The notes below the pieces were generated by a model. The model was not told where the DNA came from. It made no database searches and saw only the letters and a list, made by a program, of their open reading frames with translations. From Henriciella sp. (GTDB taxonomy: Bacteria; Pseudomonadota; Alphaproteobacteria; Caulobacterales; Hyphomonadaceae): 46,914 nt of DNA. Numbering within the stretch: position 1 is the first letter of the stretch; each line of letters begins with the position of its first letter. This document shows positions 40,073 through 46,914 of the stretch, piece after piece. The translations under genes were made by a program, and so were the position numbers. The stretch spans positions 1-46,914 of the forward strand of contig JABSQB010000022.1 of assembly GCA_013214545.1 (NCBI GenBank). The letters are read 5' to 3'.

Positions 40073-42700
40073 CCGGCGTAGATATTCGCGCTCATCTTCG
40101 TCGACGGCTTCATCATAGCGTCGACGAAGTTCATCCAGGATATCCTTGGCGCGCTGGCGCTCAGCCTCGTCCGGGATATCGACGCTATTGCTGTCATCAA
40201 CGGCGCCGCTGACTGAGTTTCCAAACGGATCGGCGGCGCCTGCAGCCTGGGCGTTTTGATCGCCCAATCGATCAGCGCGCGCTTCGTCGAGATCCTGTGC
40301 AAGCCCTTCGGCAAGCTCACGCAATTGCCGCGTGGCTTGTTCCTGATTGCGGATGGCGCGACCTTCATTGCCGTCTTCCAGCGCATTCCCGGCGCGGCGC
40401 TGTGAGCGCTCAATGGCCTCCAGCGTATCCTCGTCGAGCAGGCCGCCCGCACCCTCGCCTTCACCATCTTCGCCATTGCCGAGCTGGTTCTCGGCAAGCT
40501 CCTCAATTCGGTCGGCGAGTTCTTGCTGACGCTCGGCCAGGGACTGACCGTCTTCGCCTTCCATCCAGTCGGGAAACTCGCCTTCACCGGGCTGGAAGTC
40601 GCCGCCCTGACCCGGCTGGTTCTCGCCGAATTGCTGCTCGCCCTGCTGGCCGCGCTCGCCGCGTTGTTCAGCCAGGGTTTCGTCATTCAGCTCGCGCTGT
40701 TCGCGCAGCAGATCCGAGAGCTCGCGCATGGTCTCGGTCATTTCGCGCTCTTCTTCGGGCAGGTCCTCGTCATCCTCATTCTCGCCCTGCTCACCCGGCA
40801 TGCCGGGGAAGCCATCGCTGCCGCCGCCCTGACCCTGCTGGAATTGCAGGTTTTCAAGCATATTCGTAATGTCGGCGAGCAATTGCCGGGCTTGATCCGT
40901 CGCGCCGGTCTCTGTCAGGTCTTCCAATGCGTCGAGCATGTCGGAAAAGCCCTGCCCGCCCAGACCCGAGCCACTAGGACCCTCGGCGCTGTCTTCAGTG
41001 CTCGGCGGTGCTTCCAGGCCATTGGCGAGCGCTTCAGCCATCTTGGCGGCGATATAACGCTGGGCGGCGTCCTTGAACGCCTCAACCAGGCGCGCAATCT
41101 CTTCCTCGCTGGCGCCATCCCGCAGCGCATCCTCCAGCGCCTTCTTGGCCGCCATCAGCGCGGCATAGGCGTCTGCTGCTGAGCCATATTCTGCGCGCAA
41201 GGCCAGCGACCAAAGCAGCGGCTCGGTCGCCTTGGCTTCGTCTGTCGTAGTTGAGGCCTCAAGGGCGTAGCGCGCCGTCGTGAGCCCGGAATAGACGAGC
41301 ACATCGTGGAAATAGCGCGGCGCTTCATAAGTCACGGCTTCCAGCATGACGGCGCCGCGTTGCACCCCGTGCGGGGCAGATGAGAGGCGCTGGGTCGCTG
41401 AAAGATAGTAGCCACCCGCATGCGTTGAATCCGGCAAGTATTCCACTTCCGCATATGGCGCATCTTCACGCAGCACCGTCACGCGGACGTCCTGAATGGC
41501 CTTGGCCAGTGGTTGCAACAGCAGCTTCTCGGGCAGTTTGAAATAGTGCGGATCGCTATAACCGACCTGCCCGGCGCCATCGGTGGCTTTCAGGCGAATT
41601 TCGACCCGCGCCCCGGCCCAGCGATTGCGGGTGAGGTCGATCTTGGACTCATCCTCGGCTTCACGCGGATTAATGGCGCCAAGTTCCACCGGCACCAGGT
41701 CCGGTTCACGGTCAGTGCCCTCTGGCTTGATGGCGAGTTCGAGTTTGGCCACGCCATAATCATCGCCTGCGATCCAGCTAAACTCGGTGCGGTCGCCAGC
41801 GCCGAGCACAGGAAGTTCAACGAATTGCGTTGTCGGCGGCGCATCGGGCGAGGTCTGGACCGTCCAGGCCTTACGCTCGCCCCACCAGCGCACAGAGATC
41901 GTGCTGTCAGAGGTGATCGTTGCGGTCGCCTCAAAAGCATTGTCAGGGGTCGCGGCGAAGCGCGTTGTCTTGCGGCTTTCGCGCGACCAGACGCGCAATT
42001 TCGGCGTTGAGGGCGCCTGCACGCGCAAAGTCATGACAGAGCCTTGAGGCACGCGGATCTGGCTTTGGTCTTCCTTCAGAAAGATCGGCGCGCGGCCGGT
42101 ATGCTCCGGCGGTGTGATCCAGGCTTCTATGCGGATGGATTCAGCGCCGAACAGGCTGCCATAGTCAGGGTCCAGTGCGCCGGACAGGCGCGAATAGGTG
42201 TTGCCCCAGCTCAGCGCGAAAAACAGCGCCACGGCAACTGGCAAAGCAAAGCGCAGGCGGAGCGGGTCGATTCGCTGCCAGACTGCAGCAAAGCCCGGCA
42301 CATTAAGCCGGCGGGCTTCGTCTGTGAGACGTTCCTCGTGGGCGCGCCAGAGCTGTACGCCGACCGACTCAGGCCGGGCTGGGCGGTCCATCAAAGAGAC
42401 CAGCGGTCTGAGCTCTGATTGCTGATCCAGCGCCTCGATGGCTTCACGGCGGTCCGGTCGTTGATACCGGCGGACACCGCGCAACAGCGCAACCACGGAC
42501 CCGACCAGGAAAATCAGAGTTGCCAGCGCCCCGAGACGTGCAGGCGTGCGTTCAAACACGCCGAGCAGGGCTGCGCCGACAAACACGCTAAGCAATGCGA
42601 TAAACGGCCACCAGGCTTTCCACAGCGCAATGTCCCGAAGCCGCCGGAAGGTCCGGTTGATCAGGCGTTTTGTGCCGGGAATGCGGTTCAGGTCAGCCAA
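40055..42700 (-). CDS. TIGR02302/DUF4175 family membrane protein
   Basis: An 881-residue inner-membrane protein widely found in alphaproteobacteria; function unknown. Membrane helices lie near residues 30–50 and 55–78, with a third near 150–168. A large periplasmic beta-rich part (about 170–480) follows, with IEAWITPPEHTGRAPIFLKE. A helical region (about 490–600) contains ALRDGASEEEIARLVEAFKD. The last 270 residues are Gln/Gly/Glu-rich with repeats of LADRIEELAENQLG type. The start overlaps the lysA stop by 13 bp, so it is coupled to lysA. Confidence 0.9.
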   Translation of the reverse strand: MADLNRIPGTKRLINRTFRRLRDIALWKAWWPFIALLSVFVGAALLGVFERTPARLGALATLIFLVGSVVALLRGVRRYQRPDRREAIEALDQQSELRPLVSLMDRPARPESVGVQLWRAHEERLTDEARRLNVPGFAAVWQRIDPLRLRFALPVAVALFFALSWGNTYSRLSGALDPDYGSLFGAESIRIEAWITPPEHTGRAPIFLKEDQSQIRVPQGSVMTLRVQAPSTPKLRVWSRESRKTTRFAATPDNAFEATATITSDSTISVRWWGERKAWTVQTSPDAPPTTQFVELPVLGAGDRTEFSWIAGDDYGVAKLELAIKPEGTDREPDLVPVELGAINPREAEDESKIDLTRNRWAGARVEIRLKATDGAGQVGYSDPHYFKLPEKLLLQPLAKAIQDVRVTVLREDAPYAEVEYLPDSTHAGGYYLSATQRLSSAPHGVQRGAVMLEAVTYEAPRYFHDVLVYSGLTTARYALEASTTTDEAKATEPLLWSLALRAEYGSAADAYAALMAAKKALEDALRDGASEEEIARLVEAFKDAAQRYIAAKMAEALANGLEAPPSTEDSAEGPSGSGLGGQGFSDMLDALEDLTETGATDQARQLLADITNMLENLQFQQGQGGGSDGFPGMPGEQGENEDDEDLPEEEREMTETMRELSDLLREQRELNDETLAEQRGERGQQGEQQFGENQPGQGGDFQPGEGEFPDWMEGEDGQSLAERQQELADRIEELAENQLGNGEDGEGEGAGGLLDEDTLEAIERSQRRAGNALEDGNEGRAIRNQEQATRQLRELAEGLAQDLDEARADRLGDQNAQAAGAADPFGNSVSGAVDDSNSVDIPDEAERQRAKDILDELRRRYDEAVDEDEREYLRRLLDRF

Positions 42701-43953
42701 TCGGGCATTTGCTCCAGTTGTATCATTTCATCAAAGCTCGGGCGCCGTCGAACCAATGCAAATTGATCGCCATCGACCAGAACTTCCGCAACCAGCGGTC
42801 TTGCATTGTACTGACTTGAGAGCACAGCGCCATAGGCCCCCGATGACATAAATGCGATACGGCTCCCGGCGGCGACTTCAGGCATTTGTCGCTGCGCCGC
42901 GAATTTGTCCGTCGACTCGCAGATCGGACCGACAATGTCATAGGTCGTGCGCGGCGTTTCCGCGCCCGGTTCGGCGAGCGGCAGGATATCATGATGGGCC
43001 TGATACAGCGCTGGGCGCATCAGGTCGTTCATGCCCGCATCAATGATCAGGAAAGTTCGGTCCGGCGCTGGTTTGTGGTAGAGCACTTCGCTGACCATCA
43101 CGCCGGCATTGCCCGCGATCATGCGGCCCGGCTCCAGAATGACCTGCAGGCCGAGCCCTTCGGTCACTTCGCGGATCATCTGGGCATAATCCGACGGCGG
43201 CGCCGGGGAATCGCTGTCCTGGTAGGGAATGCCGAGACCGCCGCCAAGATCGATGCGTTTCAGGTCATGCCCGGCTTCCCGCAGGAACTTGACCAGACCG
43301 ACGGTCTTCTCAAAGGCCGCGCGCATCGGCTCCAGATCGCCGATTTGCGATCCGATGTGGACATCGACGCCCACCGCTTCGACACCGGGCAGCGCTTTCA
43401 TCTGATGATAAAGCTCCGGCGCATCGGCCCATGGCACACCAAACTTGTCACCGGACTTGCCAGTCGAAATGTTCGGATGGCCACCCGCGGCGACATCCGG
43501 GTTCACGCGCAGCGCGATCGGGGCCACCACGCCCATGCTCATCGCAACCTCGGACAGTTCGATCAGCTCTGCACCGCTTTCGACATTAAACTGGTGAATG
43601 CCCGTTTCGAGGCCGAGCGCCATTTCGTCTCGGGTTTTGCCAACGCCGGAGAACACGATCCGCTCGGCTGGAATACCTGCCGCCAGGGCCCGACGCAACT
43701 CGCCGCCACTGACAACATCAGCGCCGCAGCCTTCACTGGCCAGCGTCTTGAGCACAGCAAGATTGCCATTCGCCTTGACCGAATAGGCGATCAGGCACTC
43801 CATGCCGTCGAAGGCCGCAGCAATCACGCGGGCATGCCGCCGCAGCGTCGCGGTTGAATAGACATAGACCGGCGTGCCGACCTGATCTGCGATCTCGTTC
43901 AGATCGACGCCTTCGCAGTGAAGACGGCCATCCTCATAGTTAAAGTGATGCAA
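42688..43953 (-). CDS. lysA: Diaminopimelate decarboxylase
   Basis: A 421-residue PLP enzyme making lysine from meso-DAP. The PLP lysine is K60 in AYSVKANGN. HIGSQIGDLEPMRAAFEKTV, GGGLGIPY and EPGRMIAGNAGVMVSEVLY build the barrel site, and GPICESTDKFA contains the catalytic Cys. It is part of the argH–lptM–lysA–TIGR02302 block, with 9 bp to lptM. Confidence 0.96.
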   Translation of the reverse strand: MHHFNYEDGRLHCEGVDLNEIADQVGTPVYVYSTATLRRHARVIAAAFDGMECLIAYSVKANGNLAVLKTLASEGCGADVVSGGELRRALAAGIPAERIVFSGVGKTRDEMALGLETGIHQFNVESGAELIELSEVAMSMGVVAPIALRVNPDVAAGGHPNISTGKSGDKFGVPWADAPELYHQMKALPGVEAVGVDVHIGSQIGDLEPMRAAFEKTVGLVKFLREAGHDLKRIDLGGGLGIPYQDSDSPAPPSDYAQMIREVTEGLGLQVILEPGRMIAGNAGVMVSEVLYHKPAPDRTFLIIDAGMNDLMRPALYQAHHDILPLAEPGAETPRTTYDIVGPICESTDKFAAQRQMPEVAAGSRIAFMSSGAYGAVLSSQYNARPLVAEVLVDGDQFALVRRRPSFDEMIQLEQMPDWLT

Positions 43954-43962
43954 GCGCGCCTA

Positions 43963-44235
43963 TCAGCCGGGGCTGACCTCCCCCATGCTCTCTTCCTCGA
44001 CTTCGACGGTCGGGGCTGGCTTCGGGATCTCACCGCCGAGCGTGTTGTAATAGGTGGTGCCCTCATTGATGTCATTGCCGGCGAAAAGGACGGCAGTATC
44101 AACCGGCTTCGACGTCTCTTCAGTCGGTGGCTCGGTCAGGATTGGCGGCGGGCGTTCAAGATCGCCGCGCAGACCACAACTGGCGAGACTGGCAAGCGCT
44201 GAAAAGGCGAGCGCGGTTTTGATCATGTGTTTCAT
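43963..44235 (-). CDS. lptM: LptM-like small lipoprotein
   Basis: A 90-residue lipoprotein. The signal MKHMIKTALAFSALASLAS precedes lipobox cysteine C20, and the mature start CGLRGDLERPPP matches LptM/YifL (CGLKG-x-L-x-x-PP), which helps mature the LptDE lipopolysaccharide translocon. The tail is acidic and Pro-rich, longer than in E. coli. The position between argH and lysA is the conserved one. Confidence 0.85.
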   Translation of the reverse strand: MKHMIKTALAFSALASLASCGLRGDLERPPPILTEPPTEETSKPVDTAVLFAGNDINEGTTYYNTLGGEIPKPAPTVEVEEESMGEVSPG

Positions 44236-44247
44236 TTTGCAGCGCTC

Positions 44248-45645
44248 CTATCCGAGGCGTTGTGTCCATTGTTCAACCTGTTCGGCGACCCGAACCGGCG
44301 ATGTCCCGCCATAGCTTTGCCTGCTCATCGCTGAGGCTTCAACAGTCAGCACCGAAAATACGTCATTTGTTAGTCGCGGTTCGACGGCTTGCATGTCTTC
44401 CAGGCTGAGCTCTGGCAGGTCACAGCCTTTCTCTTCGGCCTTTGCGACCAGCGCGCCGGTAACATGGTGGGCATCGCGGAACGGCATTTTCAGCTCGCGG
44501 ACCAACCAGTCGGCAAGATCGGTGGCGGTTGAGAAGCCTTTGGCGGCGGCAGCGCGCATATTCTCGCGATTGAACGTGATCGTCTCCATCATCCCCGCCA
44601 TGGACGCGGCGCACAGGCCAAACGTGTCAAAGGCTGAAAACGTCAGCTGCTTGTCATCCTGCAGGTCTTTCGCATAGGCAAGCGGCAGCGCCTTTACCGC
44701 GCCCTGCAGGGCCGCAAACTGACCCGTAATCAGACTGGCTTTCGCGCGCACGAGTTCGGCCGCATCCGGATTGCGCTTTTGCGGCATGATCGACGACCCG
44801 GTCGACCAGGCATCAGAGAGCTTGGCAAAGGCGAACTGGGCGCTGGTCCACAGCACAATCTCTTCGGCCAAACGCGAGAGATGCGTTGCAGCAATAGACA
44901 GCGCCGATAGCGCCTCCAGGGCAAAGTCGCGCGCCGAAACGGCGTCCAGCGAATTCGCCATTGGACGATAGAAGCCGAGCGCTTCAGCAGTAGCGTCGCG
45001 GTCAATTGGGAACCCGGTCCCGGCAAGCGCGGCGCTGCCCAGCGGGTTTTCATTCAGGCGGCGGGCACAATCATCCATGCGCGCGCGGTCCCGCTCGATC
45101 ATCTCGACATAGGCGAGCAAATGGTGGCCGAGGGTCACGGGCTGGGCCGTCTGAAGGTGGGTGAAGCCTGGCATCACGGCGTCGGCATGCTCGCCCGCCA
45201 GCTTGACCAGAGCGCGCTGCAACTGTTTCAGGCCGCGCCGGGCCTCCGTCAGTGCACCGCGGGTCCAGAGTCGGAAGTCCGTCACGACCTGATCATTGCG
45301 CGAACGCGCCGTGTGCAGGCGCCCGGCGGGTTCACCGATCATCTCTTTCAGCCGCGCCTCAACATTCATGTGAATGTCTTCAAGCTCCGCGCGATACGGG
45401 AACGTGCCGTCCTGCACTTCGGCCACAACCAGATCGAGTCCGTCCTGGATGGCGACATTGTCCTCTTCGGAAATGATGCCCTGCTCGGCCAGCATGTCGG
45501 CGTGGGCGCGCGATCCGGCAATGTCTTCGCGGACCATACGGCGGTCAATATCGATCGAAGCGTTGATCGATTGCATAATGTCGCTCGGCTGTGCGGCGAA
45601 GCGTCCACCCCACATTTGCTGGCCTTTTTTGCTGTCACTCGCCAT
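44248..45645 (-). CDS. argH: Argininosuccinate lyase
   Basis: A 465-residue enzyme of the fumarase/aspartase fold that splits argininosuccinate into arginine and fumarate. [20 protein letters not shown] opens the protein; [10 protein letters not shown] (111–120) and the signature [11 protein letters not shown] (283–293) with its catalytic Ser are intact. Full length. It is divergent from tlpA across 42 bp. Confidence 0.96.
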   Translation of the reverse strand: MASDSKKGQQMWGGRFAAQPSDIMQSINASIDIDRRMVREDIAGSRAHADMLAEQGIISEEDNVAIQDGLDLVVAEVQDGTFPYRAELEDIHMNVEARLKEMIGEPAGRLHTARSRNDQVVTDFRLWTRGALTEARRGLKQLQRALVKLAGEHADAVMPGFTHLQTAQPVTLGHHLLAYVEMIERDRARMDDCARRLNENPLGSAALAGTGFPIDRDATAEALGFYRPMANSLDAVSARDFALEALSALSIAATHLSRLAEEIVLWTSAQFAFAKLSDAWSTGSSIMPQKRNPDAAELVRAKASLITGQFAALQGAVKALPLAYAKDLQDDKQLTFSAFDTFGLCAASMAGMMETITFNRENMRAAAAKGFSTATDLADWLVRELKMPFRDAHHVTGALVAKAEEKGCDLPELSLEDMQAVEPRLTNDVFSVLTVEASAMSRQSYGGTSPVRVAEQVEQWTQRLG

Positions 45646-45687
45646 ATCGCTGTCTCGTTCTGTTTAATTGCTTACAGGCTATCGCCC

Positions 45688-46290
45688 ATGGATCGTTTTC
45701 TGCGCATCGCCATCCCGACCATGTTTGCCGGAATCGTTCTGGCGCTGCTTTACGCGGTCTTTAGCGCTAGTTCAAAGGGAAGTAACCGCGACCCTGTGGC
45801 AAGGCTGGCTGTCGGCGCGCTTTCAAAACTCGATACAAGCGATAAAGGCACACCCGCGCCGCCTACTCCCTTCGTTGACGCCGATGGTAATGCCGTGACT
45901 TATCAGGACTTTGAGGGTCAGGCGATTCTCGTCAATTTCTGGGCCACCTGGTGCGGGCCGTGCGAACGGGAGATGCCATCATTGGCCGCGCTCCAACGCG
46001 CACGAGGCGGAGACGCGTTCAAGGTCATCGCCATTAGCGTCGATGAGCCGCGTGATCGTGACTATGCGAAAATGCGACTTTACGACCTTACCAATAAAAC
46101 GCTCGACTTCTACACGCTCGCTGATGGTCCGGATGGCTGGAACATCGTCTATGATAGCGGCGCAGGTGGCGGCTTCCCGACGACCATCCTGTTTGACGCG
46201 GATGGCAACAAAGTCGCGAAACTCGAAGGCGACACCGATTGGGCGAGTTATGAAGCGGTCGCGCTGATCGACCTGATCACCAAAAACTAG
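45688..46290 (+). CDS. tlpA: TlpA family thiol:disulfide reductase
   Basis: A 200-residue membrane-anchored thioredoxin-fold protein. The ATG at 45688 (MDRFLRIAIPTMFAGIVLAL) begins in the anchor helix; the open frame farther upstream is antisense to argH. The active site WATWCGPCE has C89 and C92, and GGGFPTTILFDADGN carries the cis-Pro loop. Such proteins reduce apocytochrome c or oxidase cofactor chaperones in the periplasm. The end overlaps the convergent permease by 14 bp. Confidence 0.93.
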   Translation: MDRFLRIAIPTMFAGIVLALLYAVFSASSKGSNRDPVARLAVGALSKLDTSDKGTPAPPTPFVDADGNAVTYQDFEGQAILVNFWATWCGPCEREMPSLAALQRARGGDAFKVIAISVDEPRDRDYAKMRLYDLTNKTLDFYTLADGPDGWNIVYDSGAGGGFPTTILFDADGNKVAKLEGDTDWASYEAVALIDLITKN

Positions 46291-46914
46291 CCAGCCCGTC
46301 CCAAAGCAGTTTCAGGCCGACCGCAAAGATCAGTCCGTACAGGATGCGATAAAACACATCCTGATCGATCCGTTTGACCAGCCAAGCGCCGAACAGGACG
46401 CCAAAAGGTGCAATCGGGATGAGGATGAGCGAGGTCGTCAGATTGGTCTGATCGAATTGCCCAAGCATCGCATAGGGCAGCACTTTGACGAAATTGACGA
46501 CGAAAAAGAACATCACCGCCGTGCCGGCATAGATCTGTTTGTCGAGGTTTTGCGGGATCGTGTAGGCCTGAAACGGCGGGCCGCCAGCATGCGCTACGAA
46601 ACTTGTGAACCCCGCCACGGTGCCGGACACAAAGCCGAGCGGTCGATTGTTCTTGATAAAAGCATCGCCGCCGCGCGGCTTGAAGATGGCATAGATCGGG
46701 AACAGGACAGCAATCACGCCGACCACGATCCGCACCACCTGGTCATCGACATACCCGGCGAGCAAGCCGCCCGCGGCGATGCCCAGGATCGCCCCCGGCA
46801 GCAGCAGGACGAGCAACCTGCGGTCCCAGTATTTGCGGTAGGTCCAGACCCCGACCCAATCCATGACGATCAGGATCGGCAACATGATCCCCGCTGCCTG
46901 GATCGGCGAAATCA
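46277..46914 (-). CDS. TauE/SafE family permease (partial, N-terminus off right edge)
   Basis: The visible 211 residues are the C-terminal part of a TauE/SafE anion permease: ISPIQAAGIMLPILIVMDW, GFTSFVAHAGGPPFQAYTIP (the family's central motif) and FYRILYGLIFAVGLKLLWDG at the end. Several hydrophobic segments alternate with short loops. Members export or import sulfite, sulfoacetate or other organosulfur anions; the substrate here is unknown. The frame is open through 46914, so the start is outside. Confidence 0.92.
   Translation of the reverse strand, partial: ISPIQAAGIMLPILIVMDWVGVWTYRKYWDRRLLVLLLPGAILGIAAGGLLAGYVDDQVVRIVVGVIAVLFPIYAIFKPRGGDAFIKNNRPLGFVSGTVAGFTSFVAHAGGPPFQAYTIPQNLDKQIYAGTAVMFFFVVNFVKVLPYAMLGQFDQTNLTTSLILIPIAPFGVLFGAWLVKRIDQDVFYRILYGLIFAVGLKLLWDGLASFW

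Noticed and set aside
42886-43857. Plus-strand open frame of 323 codons opposite lysA
   Set aside because: It lies fully within lysA, has no family features and its composition (Arg/His-rich) is that of an antisense shadow in GC-rich DNA.
1-46914. CRISPR array, IS element, prophage, tRNA or rRNA
   Set aside because: No regularly spaced direct repeats, transposase, integrase or phage genes, and no tRNA or rRNA sequence were recognized.

Overview
The window looks like chromosome from an alphaproteobacterium, most likely in or near the Hyphomonadaceae/Maricaulales. The evidence is a Caulobacter-type cpa/tad pilus operon, the argH–lptM–lysA–TIGR02302 block, lysC followed by ptsP, the PP_1105-type ATP-dependent DNA ligase, a class A small heat-shock protein and GC-rich codon use. 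The taxonomic call is inference; no rRNA or tRNA gene is present to anchor it.

Layout. 1–5.9 kb: the N-terminal part of a DNA ligase cut by the left edge, a VOC protein, a gamma-glutamyltransferase lipoprotein, a second VOC gene divergent from soxR with a SoxR-type promoter between them, and an M17 aminopeptidase. 5.9–17.4 kb: a Tad (tight adherence) pilus locus. In transcription order on the minus strand it runs flp, flp, cpaA, cpaB, cpaC, cpaD, cpaE, cpaF, tadB, tadC, with a TadD-like TPR lipoprotein and a small secretin-N-domain protein on the plus strand at its two ends. The two 50-residue pilin genes and the terminators around them were found by direct reading. 17.4–23.3 kb: a RodZ-like protein, PtsP and aspartokinase, divergent from ubiG and a DUF924 gene. 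23.3–31.3 kb: a tandem FKBP lipoprotein, an M1 metallopeptidase with a small exported partner, threonine ammonia-lyase, rimM, a GST and an exported methyltransferase-like lipoprotein. 31.4–36.1 kb: a plus-strand run of thioesterase, galE, SDR, GT4 glycosyltransferase and a radical SAM/SPASM protein, ending against a Rieske oxygenase. 37.4–38.46 kb: about 1 kb without a convincing gene, built of palindromic repeats and a strongly structured segment. 38.46–46.9 kb: hsp20 with a possible RNA thermometer, a second exported methyltransferase-like lipoprotein, TIGR02302, lysA, lptM, argH, tlpA and a TauE/SafE permease cut by the right edge.

The pilus genes form one machine: prepilin peptidase, secretin, pilotin-like lipoprotein, localization ATPase, motor ATPase and two platform proteins, exporting the two Flp pilins. 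No TadE/F/G minor pilins are in the window. LysC and LysA supply the first and last steps of the lysine/DAP route, and ArgH the last step of arginine synthesis. Most of the rest is housekeeping.

The most interesting leftovers are the structured, repeat-flanked segment at 37.57–38.14 kb, the two methyltransferase-like lipoproteins predicted to act outside the cytoplasm, the SoxR–VOC pair, the GT4–radical SAM pair, the duplicated pilin units with UUCG-loop hairpins, and the possible ROSE element upstream of hsp20.
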